Source: Mesorhabditis belari
Taxonomy: Eukaryota > Nematoda > Chromadorea > Rhabditida > Rhabditidae
Direction of reading: 5' to 3'
Assembly: GCA_958450365.1 (NCBI GenBank)
Contig: CAUEEP010000741.1
Location: forward strand, 3,186,501-3,250,500
Length of the DNA stretch: 64,000 nt
The position numbers were made by a program, and so were the translations under genes. This document shows, piece after piece, positions 54,351 to 64,000 of this stretch. The notes beneath the pieces are model-generated. The model was not told the origin of the DNA and ran no database searches. It saw only the letters and a list, made by a program, of their open reading frames with translations. Each line of letters begins with the position of its first letter. Within the stretch, counting starts at the first letter, position 1.

Positions 54351-56458
54351 ATGTTGCTCAGAATATTTCTTCTTGTTCTCATCATTTGTTCAATTTTTGT
54401 TCAATGTGAGCTTGACTGGCAGACGTGAGTTGAAAAGATTGTAATTAAACTAAATTTTCATTTTAAAGTGCATTTTAGTGTTCCCTACGAAACTAATCAC
54501 TTTAGATGATTTCTTTGCTTAAAAATGATTTGATAGACTTTGATTTTATTGTAAAAAATCTGCAATTAGTGAAATAGAAAGGGTGCGTTTCGAGTTTAGT
54601 ACAGAAAGTACTAACGCAGAGAACTAAAGGAATAAATAAAGCATGAAAACCGAAGACTTCTTCACCTTCTTCTTGTTTGGTTTGATTTGTTTTAATTCTA
54701 AAATCAAAACTGCAACCGTTAACGTTAAAAACTTGAATAACAAAAGAAAATTTCAAATGAAACAATGTTGGAAACACTGTTTGAAATGAAACAATCATTA
54801 AAATTTAAACATTTAAAGAATTCGGTCATGATTTCGCGTCGCTTTCGATGAATTGTCGATGAATTCATTATTCACATCCTCATTCAGATCGATTTTCTCA
54901 AGCATTTCAGTTTGATTTGATCAGTTCGTACACTCAAAAGTTTCGACAGTCAAGTTGGAATCGGATTTGATCGGAAAACAGTGGATTTGCTCGTCCTCAG
55001 ATCCACCAACATTGTTTGTAATTCCACAAGGCTTGAAAGACTTTGCAATCAGCTCCCTTGGAAGACTTTTCCAGGCATTCAACTAAGCGAATAGTTCGAC
55101 AACAACTAGTTTTTCCCTCATCGACCATTGCAAAAATGCATTGTCATTGTTGAATTATTGTATTGTTGAAACATTGTTGAATCATCGCTGTGAAGCGGCT
55201 TGGGAAGGGGCGTGAAGGAGCGTGAAGGCGTGAAGAGTGCGTAAAAAGTTTCAGTAATCGATATTTTGAATGCTGGTAGCGTAAAATGGAATTCATTCAA
55301 TTATATAATTTATTCTCGGCAAGTAACCCAACATAAACAACATTCAGCTTTCAAATATATCTTCTTTTTCTTTGATACAAGCCTTGAGTCTCTTGGGGAA
55401 TGCCTCCACTGAGGCACGTGATCGGGATCGAGTTCGGCCCAGGCTTTCTCAAGGGCACGTTGCAGAGAAGTCAAATTTAGATCCGATCTTTTTGGAACTT
55501 TGTGAAGCTTTTGTTGTGTATTTGTGAAGCTTCTTGTGAACAATCGAATGAATAGTTCCTTTTCTTTTCTTTGCCATTTACCGCATCGATCTTCTTGAGT
55601 TCTTTCGGATGCTTTTCGGATTCATTTCACAATTCCTGGAGTAGTGGCTGTTTTTGGCCGAACGTGGGCGATCGTTTGCCGCACCGGAAAGCTTGATCCT
55701 CTTCAGGCAATTGTAAACGGCGCTCCTTGGGATGGCGAGTTGTTCGGCTAACGGTGCTACTCTGGACTTTGATAGACGCTCAATGGCCGGCCGAAGATTC
55801 CTCACGAGCCATCTAAATAGTTATGTTAAGAAAGAAAATAATAAAATAAACCGCAAAAACAAAGTTAGCTGATCAGCAAACTAGAAGATTGCCTAAAAAA
55901 AAGCATGCGCGATTGGACGTCGGGAACTTTTTACGGATCCTGTAATGGAGAGATTCTTCTATTTTTCAACCCTCTTCCAAAAGGCTCTTCTATTAAACTT
56001 TTTACGGTATTATCATTAGGAAAATGAATCGAAAAATGCTGCAAAATGCTGCAAAATGATGAGCTCAAATTGATTAGCCAATTGCTATTTCAATAGTTTC
56101 AATAGTTTCAATAGTTTCAATAGTTTCAATAGTTTCTAGACGAATAAAGCCTAAAGTCTTATTTATTTTGGGTAAATTTTCAGTGAAACAGAAGTCTCCG
56201 AGAACGAAGTCGCCGATCCAGTGCTCTATCATCCAAAAATGAATGTCTACGCGAATAATTTGTTCTGGGAAAAGTGAGTGGTAAAGATAAGGATTTTAAG
56301 TAGAGTTTTTCTTTTTGAAAAATGCATTTTTCTAAAACGTTGCACCTTTTTAAGTCTTTTAAAGTCTACCCTAACCTATCAAAGTTACTTTCAGCTCCGA
56401 AGAAGTTGAGCCAATTCCAATGAACACCAAGGGTTTCCTATTCAACAATAAAACCTAA
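54351..56458 (+). CDS. small secreted protein, three exons
   Basis: Exons 54351-54424, 56184-56273 and 56395-56458 join in phase (GTGAGT donors, TTTTCAG and CTTTCAG acceptors) to give a 75-residue protein. The N-terminus MLLRIFLLVLIICSIFVQCE is a textbook signal peptide. The mature part is acidic (ETEVSENEVADPVLYHPKMN, FWENSEEVEPIPMNTKGFLF) with no cysteine after the signal. Stop TAA, and AATAAA-type signals follow near 56490. I do not recognise a family; a neuropeptide-like or cuticle-associated role cannot be decided, as no dibasic cleavage sites with amidation glycine are seen. The first intron (1.76 kb) holds a mariner remnant. Confidence 0.75.
55310..55815 (-). pseudogene. internally deleted mariner/Tc1-type transposase remnant
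   Basis: The minus strand encodes an HTH part (SKSRVAPLAEQLAIPRSAVY, RIKLSGAANDRPRS) and, 150 bp further on, the far C-terminal part (SLQRALEKAWAELD, SRDSRL-like VSKKKKIYLKAE). The catalytic middle is absent. The layout is typical of worm mariner relatives with a deletion. It lies in the first intron of the small secreted-protein gene. Confidence 0.65.
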
Positions 56459-56570
56459 ATAATACAGAAATTGTACAGAAATTTGATAATAAATATTAAA
56501 TAAATATTAGAAATTTGAAAAAAAACTATTTTTCTGTTTTTTACTTGTTTTTATTACCTTTCTTACTTAT

Positions 56571-57350
56571 TAAAACAAATTTTGCCTCTTTTTTTTTTGA
56601 ATTGTTTTGGAAAAAAGATCGCAACCGGGAAGTACACTGATCGTTTAATCAGCAGACAAAAAAGCGATAAACTTCTCCAGAAAATATCTTCATCCTATTG
56701 GGTTGGTGAATTTGAAAACTGCGGGCTATTGTCATATGTGACAGTTTGAGCACTTTCTTCAAAAGAAACCCATTTTGGTGTCAATGGAAAAGTTGTAGAG
56801 AATCAAAAATCAAGCTTATATCCTAATTTTCAGAATGATTCAAAAACTCGTTTTCAAGAAATGCCAAATTTACGAATTTTTACAAAACTTTCATTTTAAG
56901 CGAAAGTACTAAGGGTATCTTTTGGAAATTTGGCTATAAGCCTAATTTTTGATTCTCTACAACTTTTCTATTGACACCAAAATGGGTTTCTTTTGAAGAA
57001 AGTGCTCAAACTGGGACATCTCCAGTCTCCATCTCCAGTCCTCCATTTTTGAGTCTCACACTTGTCTCACGCACAAACCAAAATCCTACTACGAAAGAGG
57101 AATCCGCAAATTGCGTGTAAAATGGGCAGAAGTCGTCAATAATAATGGAAACTATTTGGAATGAATTCATAGTTTTATATTGAATAAATTTTAGTTCAAA
57201 GTCCCGCAGTTTTCAATTCAACAACCCAATAAAACAAATTTTGCCTCTTTTTTTGAATTGTTTTGGAAAAAAGATCGCAACCGGGAAGTACACTGATCGT
57301 TTAATCACCAGAAAAAAAAGCGATAAACTTCTCAAGAAGATATCTTGAGA
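56571..57350. mobile_element. MITE with TATTGGGTTG termini (family C) between direct repeats
   Basis: The MITE (56698-57229, TA flanked, ends TTGGGTTGGTGAATTTGAAA) has a palindromic inner region with TTTGATTCTCTACAACTTTT. A segment of about 120 bp (AAACAAATTTTGCCTC to AGCGATAAACTTCTC) occurs directly on both sides (56571-56693, 57231-57350). Confidence 0.8.
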
Positions 57351-58500
57351 AAATATCCTATCTATCAAAGAAGTTCTTCGCCTTCCAAATGAATGAACGC
57401 TTTTCATTTATCTTTACCGGAAAGCTGCAAATTGCAAAGCTTTGACCTTCATTTATTTCACAAAAAACCCATAAAAGAAACGAATATTTTAGACAAGTTG
57501 ACAGTCTGGAGAAATATTATTTTAGTTTTTTTTTCTCAATTCGGCAATTTCAATGTCTTTTTGTCTAATGTTTAAACATTTTTACGTCCCAATAAAACTT
57601 TTTGTGTGGCATTCATTTTGTGTGACATTCTGAACTAATTTCAGTTAAGCTAAAACGCTTCTGGGTTTAGTGCAGGCTAGGCATTGGCATTAGGCATTGG
57701 TAGACGGCTCGAAACGGACCGTACTCGCACGTAGTCGAAGCGATCGAGTCAGGCTTTGAGCCACAGTGGCAAAAAGTCGAGCACATCGTAGATTACTAGA
57801 TTTAACAGGATAAGCTTTTTAACAGGATAAGCTTTTTACATTCATGACAGCATTTGAGTGGCAAAAAATTGAGCACATCGTAGATGGAGCATTGATTTTA
57901 GACCACTCTGTACTTTATCAAATAAACAAGTTCCATTTCGACAAGAATCTGAAGCTGGCTAGCTGCAATCAGTTGTGCTTTTCGTACTGGATAATCTTCT
58001 CCTCAAAACTTTAGTGTAACTTCCTTTAGCATTCATATTTTTGCTATCCTTTAGTCCATTCGAAAGCTCTTGAGTTTCTCTATTTTTTGAGCTATAGCTC
58101 ATGTGAATCAGGCAGATTTGAAGCAAGTTAAAAGCGTTTGCGTTTGTAGTTTACATTTGTAGTGTCTGTCTTGTTTTTTCTTTTTCTAATCAACCAAAAA
58201 CATCAAAAATCAATCAAACTAACTTTATTTGTATCAATAAAACATTTACGAGTTTGTTATTTTGCAAGCAAACGATCAAAATAGTCCCAAAAATCTTTCC
58301 CAAACCGAGAGAAAAGAGAGATTTTAAAAGTACGATCCTCAATCCCCCAAAAAAAAGTGTTTCTTTTTGAATAGCAAATCTCGTGTGAAGTGTTTTTGGG
58401 TAATTCGCCCAAATCTCACTTCTTTTTGAGCAGAGATTCTGGTCAAGTGCGAGGGTTTTTTGTTTGAGAGAAAGTTTTTGAGAACACATCCGTTTCGCTT
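57351..58500. other. no gene recognised
   Basis: AT-rich sequence. A segment GTGGCAAAAAGTCGAGCACA near 57767 is repeated near 57860, and AACAGGATAAGCTTTTT is doubled near 57810-57835. No exon with supporting signals is seen. Confidence 0.4.
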
Positions 58501-58504
58501 TTCG

Positions 58505-58873
58505 TTTCAGAATTACTTAGTAACTTAGTCAGTTAGTTAGTAACTAAGTAACTTAGTCAGTTAATTAGTAACTAAGTAACTTAGTCAGTTACTTAGTAAC
58601 CAAGTAACTTAGTCAGTTAGTCAGTTAGTTAGTAACTAAGTAACTTAGTCAGTTAGTCAGTTAATTAGTAACTAAGTAACTTAGTCAGTTAGTTAGTAAC
58701 TAAGTAACTTAGTCAGTTAATTAGTAACTAAGTAACTTAGTCAATTAGTCAGTTAGTTAGTAACTAAGTAACTTAGCCAGTTAATTAGTAACTAAGTAAC
58801 TTAGTCAGTTACTTAGTAACCAAGTAACTTAGTCAGTTAGTCAGTTAGTTAGTAACTAAGTAACTTAGTCAAC
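58505..58873. repeat. complex tandem array of AACTTAGTCAGTTAGTTAGT units
   Basis: About 12 units of 30-40 bp built from AACTAAGTAACTTAGTCAGT with TTAGT/TTAAT variants. The repeated AACTAAGT/ACTTAGT core makes each unit partly palindromic. Larger blocks recur (58585-58650 resembles 58805-58870). Confidence 0.88.
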
Positions 58874-59686
58874 TTGAAGTTTAAAATATTTCTTTAAAAA
58901 TTCTCCACACTCTCCACAAATCCCTTCGGCAAAATGTTGTTGATTTGATTTGAAACGTGCGAGCTTTGCTCAAACCTGTTCCCTCGGTTCCTTTTTTGAT
59001 TATGAATCAAGTTTTTGTGTTTATTTGGGTTTTTCTTTTCTTTTCTTTTCTTTTCAACGACATTTTCCCAAATGTTATTAGTTTATTGTTAGAAAAGTTT
59101 TGCACAAATTTGTCTGAAAGAAGAAAGTCATTGCTAAATTGCTTTCTGATACTAAAGCTCTCTGAAAATTGAAAGTTATTTGTCGGTTCGAGGTCAGTTG
59201 AATGCATTCCTGCGTTTCATGTGTTGCTACGCTTAATGGGTTTCCTAAAATGCTCAAAAAGAGCCACCGTAGACAAATTCTACATTCAAAATTTCAAATG
59301 CAAATTTTTATTCGAAAAGCTTCGTTCAAATTTATGGAGGTTGCCACTTTGCGCCAAATTTGAGCCAAATTGTCCCAAGTTGCGCCAATTTTTCCACCTT
59401 GCGCCAAATTTGCGCCAAATCTTGTCTTAAACGTCCGAGTTCAATTTCTTTTGACTTTTCCTTTTTAGCAATTACGTTTCTTTCTTCTTTTTTAAAAAAG
59501 CAATTAACTTCGGTAACTTTTTAAAAGTTTGAAACTTTACAGAAAAAAAACTGTCCTCGTTATCCACTTGATGTTTTTCCACATATTGTTACTGATTTCT
59601 GTTGCTCGTAGTTGCTCGTAGTGCAGAGTTAATCTAAAAATAAATGTTGTTTGATAAAGAACTAACAAGGGAAGGATGATTGGGTC
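58874..59686. other. no gene recognised
   Basis: AT-rich sequence. 59152-59213 matches 12897-12957 (ACTAAAGCTCTCTGAAAATT and CGAGGTCAG), a shared repeat edge. TTGCGCCAA units occur near 59345-59415. Confidence 0.4.
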
Positions 59687-60314
59687 TAGAGTGTGTTGCT
59701 CCTGGATAATGAAATTCTAAAGCGTCATTGCGGCAAATAAATGCAAATTTTCTTATCTAATCGCATGTAACGTTTAATGTGTTGCTAGGTTTAATGTGTT
59801 TCCTAAAAAATTCCCTTGTTTGTTGTTTTTAAAAATAAATATTTGTTGAAAACTATAAAATTCCGATAAGGATAGAAAAAAAAGAAGTAAAACTTTCAAA
59901 AATAATAAAAGAAAAGGGGGGTAGCCTAATTTCCGCAATTTTTTTGCGCAACGGTCCCTTTGGAACTCGCCATAACTTTCTTCTAAGGGGTCAATCTTTA
60001 TGATTTTCGTGTCATTTTGTTGCACTTATTGAGATCTACAAAATGAAACCAAAATCATAAAGATTGACCCACTTAGAAGAAAGTTATGGCGAGTTGCGCA
60101 AAGGACCCAGTTGCGCAAATGACCCTTTTGCGCAAAAAAAAATTGCGGAAATTAGCCTACGCCAAAGTGGTTGTAAAATAATTATGTTCACGTTTAAATA
60201 AGCAAACAAAAAGATTGTGCATTTTAGAATGTCATTATCCAACAATTATTTGGATAAAGAATTATTTGCTCAAAATTATCCAAATAATTATTTGTCCGAG
60301 ATCAACACACTCTA
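59687..60314. mobile_element. hAT-like MITE (copy 2), 628 bp, with a nested foldback
   Basis: Ends TAGAGTGTGTTGCTCC and TAGAGTGTGTTGATCTC are inverted. The flanking 8-mers ATTGGGTC and ATTGAATC agree at six positions, compatible with an old 8-bp duplication. A separate palindrome at 59921-60160 (GTAGCCTAATTTCCGCAATT arms; also containing ATAACTTTCTTCTAAG) is nested within and is shared with 12720-12900. Confidence 0.75.
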
Positions 60315-60489
60315 ATTGAATCCCTTTTCCAATGATATATAGACGATTCGACGCAGAATTTTACGCTGATTCCAATGATGAAAAATTAGCTGCCAAATGG
60401 CGCGTAAACACCGCCAAACTAGCATAAAAGCTTTGGGCTTCTCCCTTTGGAGCCAACTTTTTCAAAACAAGCCGTTCATCGGTGGCTGA

Positions 60490-60612
60490 GTGCTTGTCCA
60501 GCACGCTTGTACAGCACGCTTGTACAGCACGCTTGTACAGCACGCTTGTACAGCACGCTTGTACAGCACGCTTGTACAGCACGCTTGTACAGCACGCTTG
60601 TACAGCACGCTC
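60490..60612. repeat. tandem array, 13-bp unit (GCTTGTACAGCAC)
   Basis: Nine perfect 13-bp units. Three frames are open on each strand because the unit is not a multiple of three. The homogeneity suggests recent expansion. Confidence 0.93.
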
Positions 60613-60689
60613 ATTTTTCGTTATTTTTTTCCATTCTACGTTCTTTTCCATGCTTTTCTTTCCATTCTAAGATATTAAATGTTTAACAA

Positions 60690-61350
60690 GAATGACAAAC
60701 TACAAAAGAACAAGAGAAACGCGTTTATGTGGACCCACAGAGAAACTGGAAAAACATTCAATGAAATAGAGAAGAAATTTTACATTTCACATTTCGCACA
60801 TTTAAATGCTCAAAGTCGCGTCATTTTGTGCACAGTGTTCTAGATTAATTTTGGTTAATAAAACCAACAAAACCAACAACCAATCAACTGGCAATCTAAA
60901 TCTCTAAATGACATTTCGAAACAGAATTTCTTCTCTAAACTTTTCCCAAAAAATGATGCGACTTTGAGCATTTAAAATACAGCTTTAATCAGTGTAATAG
61001 CTTAAAAATAAACAGTTTTACACACACTTCGAATTATTCTCAAAGCTACCTTGCTAATTCAAAGTCCAACACATGAATCGTGCGAAATTTGGTCATATTG
61101 GACAAACTACAAAAGAACAAGGGGAAAAGCGTTTATGTGGACCCACAAAGAGCACAAATGTTCTAGATCAATGTTGGGTAATAAAAACAACGGGTTTCGG
61201 GTTCGGGTGCACTCGCAATCTAAATCTCTAAATGAAATTTCAAAACAGAATTTCTTCTCTAAACTTTCTCACAAAAATGATGTGACTTTGAGCATTTAAA
61301 TGTGCGAAATGTGCGAAATTTCTTCTCTATTTCATTGAATGTTTTTCAGT
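60690..61350. mobile_element. composite element enclosing a captured kinase exon
   Basis: Outer segments ACATTCAATGAAATAGAGAA (60751) and its complement (61313-61345) form inverted ends. An internal segment with AATCTAAATCTCTAAATGA is present as direct copies (60890, 61218). Between them, 60976-61105 is a copy of 46067-46195, that is, the end of the DFG exon of the kinase-like gene, its intron and its branch region. A host gene fragment therefore sits inside a repeat with inverted ends. Confidence 0.7.
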
Positions 61351-61829
61351 TTTCTTTCCTTTTTCCATTAGTCTCTCAACTTTTCAAAAAGAAAGCTGAG
61401 AAATTTCTTAAAAAGAAAATTTCGATCTTTTCCTTTCTTTTTCCCTCGATTTTGCATTCGCTCAACCCATCTATGGCTTTTCAGTCTGTTGATGGATCCA
61501 TGGAAAGTCTGTTGATGGATTCATAGACTTATCTTTTCAATAACTTTTAATATTTGCTGATATTGAGAGTTTTTTTTTCATTCTTATAGATTTAGATACT
61601 GTAAAACCATCGATCTTTTCTATTTAACGGCTTTTTTGGAGCTGGTTTTGTGCCTGGTTTGTGGTTACAAAATTCGGCTCTTTCCCTGGAACGGGCCTTA
61701 AAAAGTTTCGTGATCTTTTGTCAAAAAAAGTCCGTTTCGTGGTTTTTTTGCAATTTCTTTTTTGTTTTCGACGGCTAGCTGGTCGTCTCAGCTCAACAAA
61801 GCATAAATCATCACAGGCTTCTGCGGTCA

Positions 61830-61985
61830 ACATCTCTGCCATTCCAGGGCCAACATCTCTGCCATTCCAGGGTCAACATCTCTGCCATTCCAGGGAAATC
61901 TCTGCCCCTCCGGGGGCCAACATCTCTGCCATTCCAGGGTCCAACATCTCTGCCATTCCAGGGTCAACATCTCTGCCATTTCAGT
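61830..61985. repeat. tandem array, about 23-bp unit (CAACATCTCTGCCATTCCAGGGT)
   Basis: About six and a half units, one with a variant CTCTGCCCCTCCGGGGGC. The + frame spanning it (61661-62035) has no other coding support. Confidence 0.85.
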
Positions 61986-62349
61986 CGAACCCTCAGCGTC
62001 GCCTTCTTCTTGGCTGTTGCGATCTTGGCTGTTGATCGTCTCGCTTTAGAGTCTCGTCACGGGTTGTGGCGCATCTATTTCGACCTCTTCATCCGGCTCA
62101 TTGTAGTCAACAGTGTTCGACAAAAAAGGGTGATTGGAACCAAAGACATCTTTTGCACATGCAGTCAATGTCATGCTCAGTGTAAGAAGCAAGCTTTCCG
62201 ATAGTAGACCAAGGATTGTTAGAGCCTTCCCAAGGATTGTTAAGTTCTGATCAAATAAACTGGTGCATGTGGAATTTAATAAAATACGTTAAAATAATTT
62301 CAAAAGAGTTAAAAACTAAAAAAAGAAGACTAAAAAACAAAAAATTGCG

Positions 62350-62466
62350 AAAGGAACTTAAAAGACCACGGAACTTTTAAAAGACGACGGAACTTTTAAA
62401 AGACCACGGAACTTTTAAAAGACCACGGAACTTTTAAAAGACCACGGAACTTTTAAAGACCACGGT
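62350..62466. repeat. tandem array, about 20-bp unit (GACCACGGAACTTTTAAAA)
   Basis: Six units of 19-20 bp, one with GACGACGG. Confidence 0.88.
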
Positions 62467-62630
62467 TCAGGAAAGAGCTCATAATTCTTTCACTTACTAC
62501 TAGTTAAAGAGATTGTTTTTTTCAAAATGTTTTTGCTTTTTAGCTTATTTCCCATTTCATAGTAAGCAGTCAGTCATTTTTTGCTCATCTTTTACTTTTA
62601 ATCCTAGATTATTTTATTTCTAATTTCACA

Positions 62631-63460
62631 ATGGAAACTGCAGATCTCGTGGATCGGAGTAAAATTGGTGTGTTTTAAGAGCTTTTCCTTTTTTCGTTTT
62701 TCTCAAAATCAAAACACCGACCAGCTACCATATTTAACACTATTGTTTTCAGAAGAAAAATCTTTAAATAAAGCTTTTAGTGGTGCTTGTAACTGGCGCA
62801 TCTGGCTATGTGGCGCTGCACTGTGTAAAGCAGCTGCTAGAGGCTGGTTATTCAGTTAGAGGCACTGTGAGGAGTAAGAAGAATGAACAAAAGGTAAATT
62901 TCGAGACGATAAATGATTTTAGGCAACTAGTAGATCGAATTTTTTGATTTAGAAAAGAAAAAATAGAAAAATTTCAGATCCGACCCTTGTTAGTGCTCCC
63001 AAATGCAGCGTTGAGGCTCGAGTTGGTGGAAGCCGATTTGCTGAAACCAGATGGATGGGATAGGTTCGAAAAAAAATGGAAAAACATATTGAGGGTATTT
63101 TGAATTAGTTAGAAAGCAAATTTTTAAACAAAGCATTAAAGCAATTGTAGGTTTTAAGCCATTTAGTCATTTTTTTTCGTGCTTAAGTCAGTTTTATATG
63201 ATTTTCCATGTTAAAGCCTTTATTTTCAATAGCCAGATTGAGTTTTGTTTTGTCTTTCAACTCCAACAAGTTTTGTCTCAACTTTAGCATCGTTGATGGC
63301 TGTACATATGTCCTGCACGTGGCCTCTCCATGGCCAATTGTAGCTGATGAAACGACCGTGCTCACAGCCGTTAAGGGAACGCAATGTGTACTCCAAGCGG
63401 CCGCTCGAACGAGATCCGTCAAGAAAGTCGTTTTGACGAGCAGCTGTTCGGCTATCAATG
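62631..63460 (+). CDS. extended SDR oxidoreductase (dihydroflavonol-4-reductase-like), 5' part
   Basis: Exons 62631-62667, 62781-62893, 62978-63063 and 63288-63460 join in phase. The product starts METADLVDRSKI and continues VVLVTGASGYVALHCVKQLL, whose TGASGYVA is the nucleotide-binding glycine motif of extended short-chain dehydrogenases. KLRL-like ALRLELVEADLLKPDGWD follows (the conserved D of the beta-strand 3 region), then GCTYVLHVASPWP and KKVVLTSSCSAI, the TSS segment that precedes the active site. The last exon most likely ends at G before GTTTGT (63461). Reading on instead reaches a stop at 63535. The YxxxK catalytic motif would be in exons beyond the window. Substrate unknown. About 131 codons are visible of roughly 340 in the family. 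Confidence 0.82.
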
Positions 63461-64000
63461 GTTTGTTTGTGAACAACTTTGGAACCAAAGAACCTTTTGG
63501 AACCTCGCCCAAGGCTCAATTCCATGAAAGGGCTTAATTCCTAGGGCCAACAAGAGAAAGCCATTCTCGAACAACAAAGTAACACACATAATTGATGAGT
63601 TCGGTTGGTTTGAAAAGGGATTATTTAGTCTAAAGGCAAGATCTCTTAGGCTTTATTGAAAATGATGACATCAGACAGCTAGTTCTCGTTTTAAAGCATG
63701 ATTCATGCTTTAAAAGCCTAAAAAACAGCTTTTACAGGCAATAGGGCACGGCTTAAAGACTTTCAGTTTACAGGCTGACATTATAGAGACTCACTTCTAA
63801 CGATCTAGCTCACAAAGGAGGTTCGTCAACTTACCACCAGCTTTTAAAACGTGGCCTAGCACATCTAGACCAAGTTTTTCGCGCTGATTCCGAATCTGTA
63901 CTCAAATCGACTCCAGACACCCTCTGAGGCCAGGAAAAATGGTGTTAAAGTTGGCTAAAAAATGGTATTTGTGCAAATAAGACACCTCCTTTAAGAAGGA
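63461..64000. other. intron or downstream sequence, no exon recognised
   Basis: No acceptor in this stretch gives a continuing SDR frame. The next exon is probably beyond the window end. The alternative is that the gene is truncated at 63535. Confidence 0.4.

Noticed and set aside
61661..62035. 124-residue + strand open frame
   Set aside because: Half of it is the 23-bp tandem array and the rest has no recognisable motif or splice context.

Overview
The window looks like a contig from a small-intron metazoan, most likely a nematode. This is inferred from very uniform TTTCAG-type acceptors, intron-bearing Tc1-like transposases, a kinase fragment of the CK1/TTBK type that is expanded in worms, and tiny secreted proteins split by short introns. 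It is AT-rich and extremely repeat-dense. No prokaryotic features are present.

Layout. (1) 2.5-26.8 kb, + strand: one long AMP deaminase gene that I reconstruct as 24 short exons (about 858 codons) spread over 24.3 kb. Its introns hold an exceptional set of private tandem arrays (7 to 43 bp units), foldback MITEs, hAT-like MITEs and tRNA-derived SINEs. The last exon carries an apparent single-base insertion that breaks the C-terminus. (2) 27.2-34.6 kb: a dispersed repeat split by a complete but broken mariner (TA target duplication, empty-site copy present nearby), a dead gene fragment, and two of three copies of an unrecognised small multi-exon gene. (3) 35.3-37.5 kb, - strand: two related cysteine-rich secreted-peptide genes. 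(4) 37.7-49.0 kb: a large inverted duplication with arms of roughly 4 kb. It carries a captured AMP deaminase exon, a Tc1-like element in each arm, and a CK1/TTBK-like kinase fragment that survives only in the right arm. The spacer holds the third copy of the unknown gene, with a MULE-like foldback in its intron, an hAT-like MITE and a long palindrome. (5) 49.0-53 kb: more MITEs and a third, divergent Tc1-like element. (6) 52.9-56.5 kb: a serine-tract exon and a clean three-exon gene for a small secreted protein. (7) 56.6-62.5 kb: MITEs, tandem arrays and a foldback that has captured a kinase exon. (8) 62.6 kb to the end: the 5' part of an NAD(P)-dependent extended short-chain dehydrogenase/reductase gene running off the window.

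The most interesting signal is the Tc1-like family. Two divergent lineages share the same short intron and very long terminal repeats with an internally repeated binding-site-like motif. Both also show a spacing of 49 residues between the second and third catalytic acids, where typical Tc1 elements have 34. The host genes share no obvious pathway. What ties the region together is recurrent transposition, inverted duplication and exon capture around the AMP deaminase locus.
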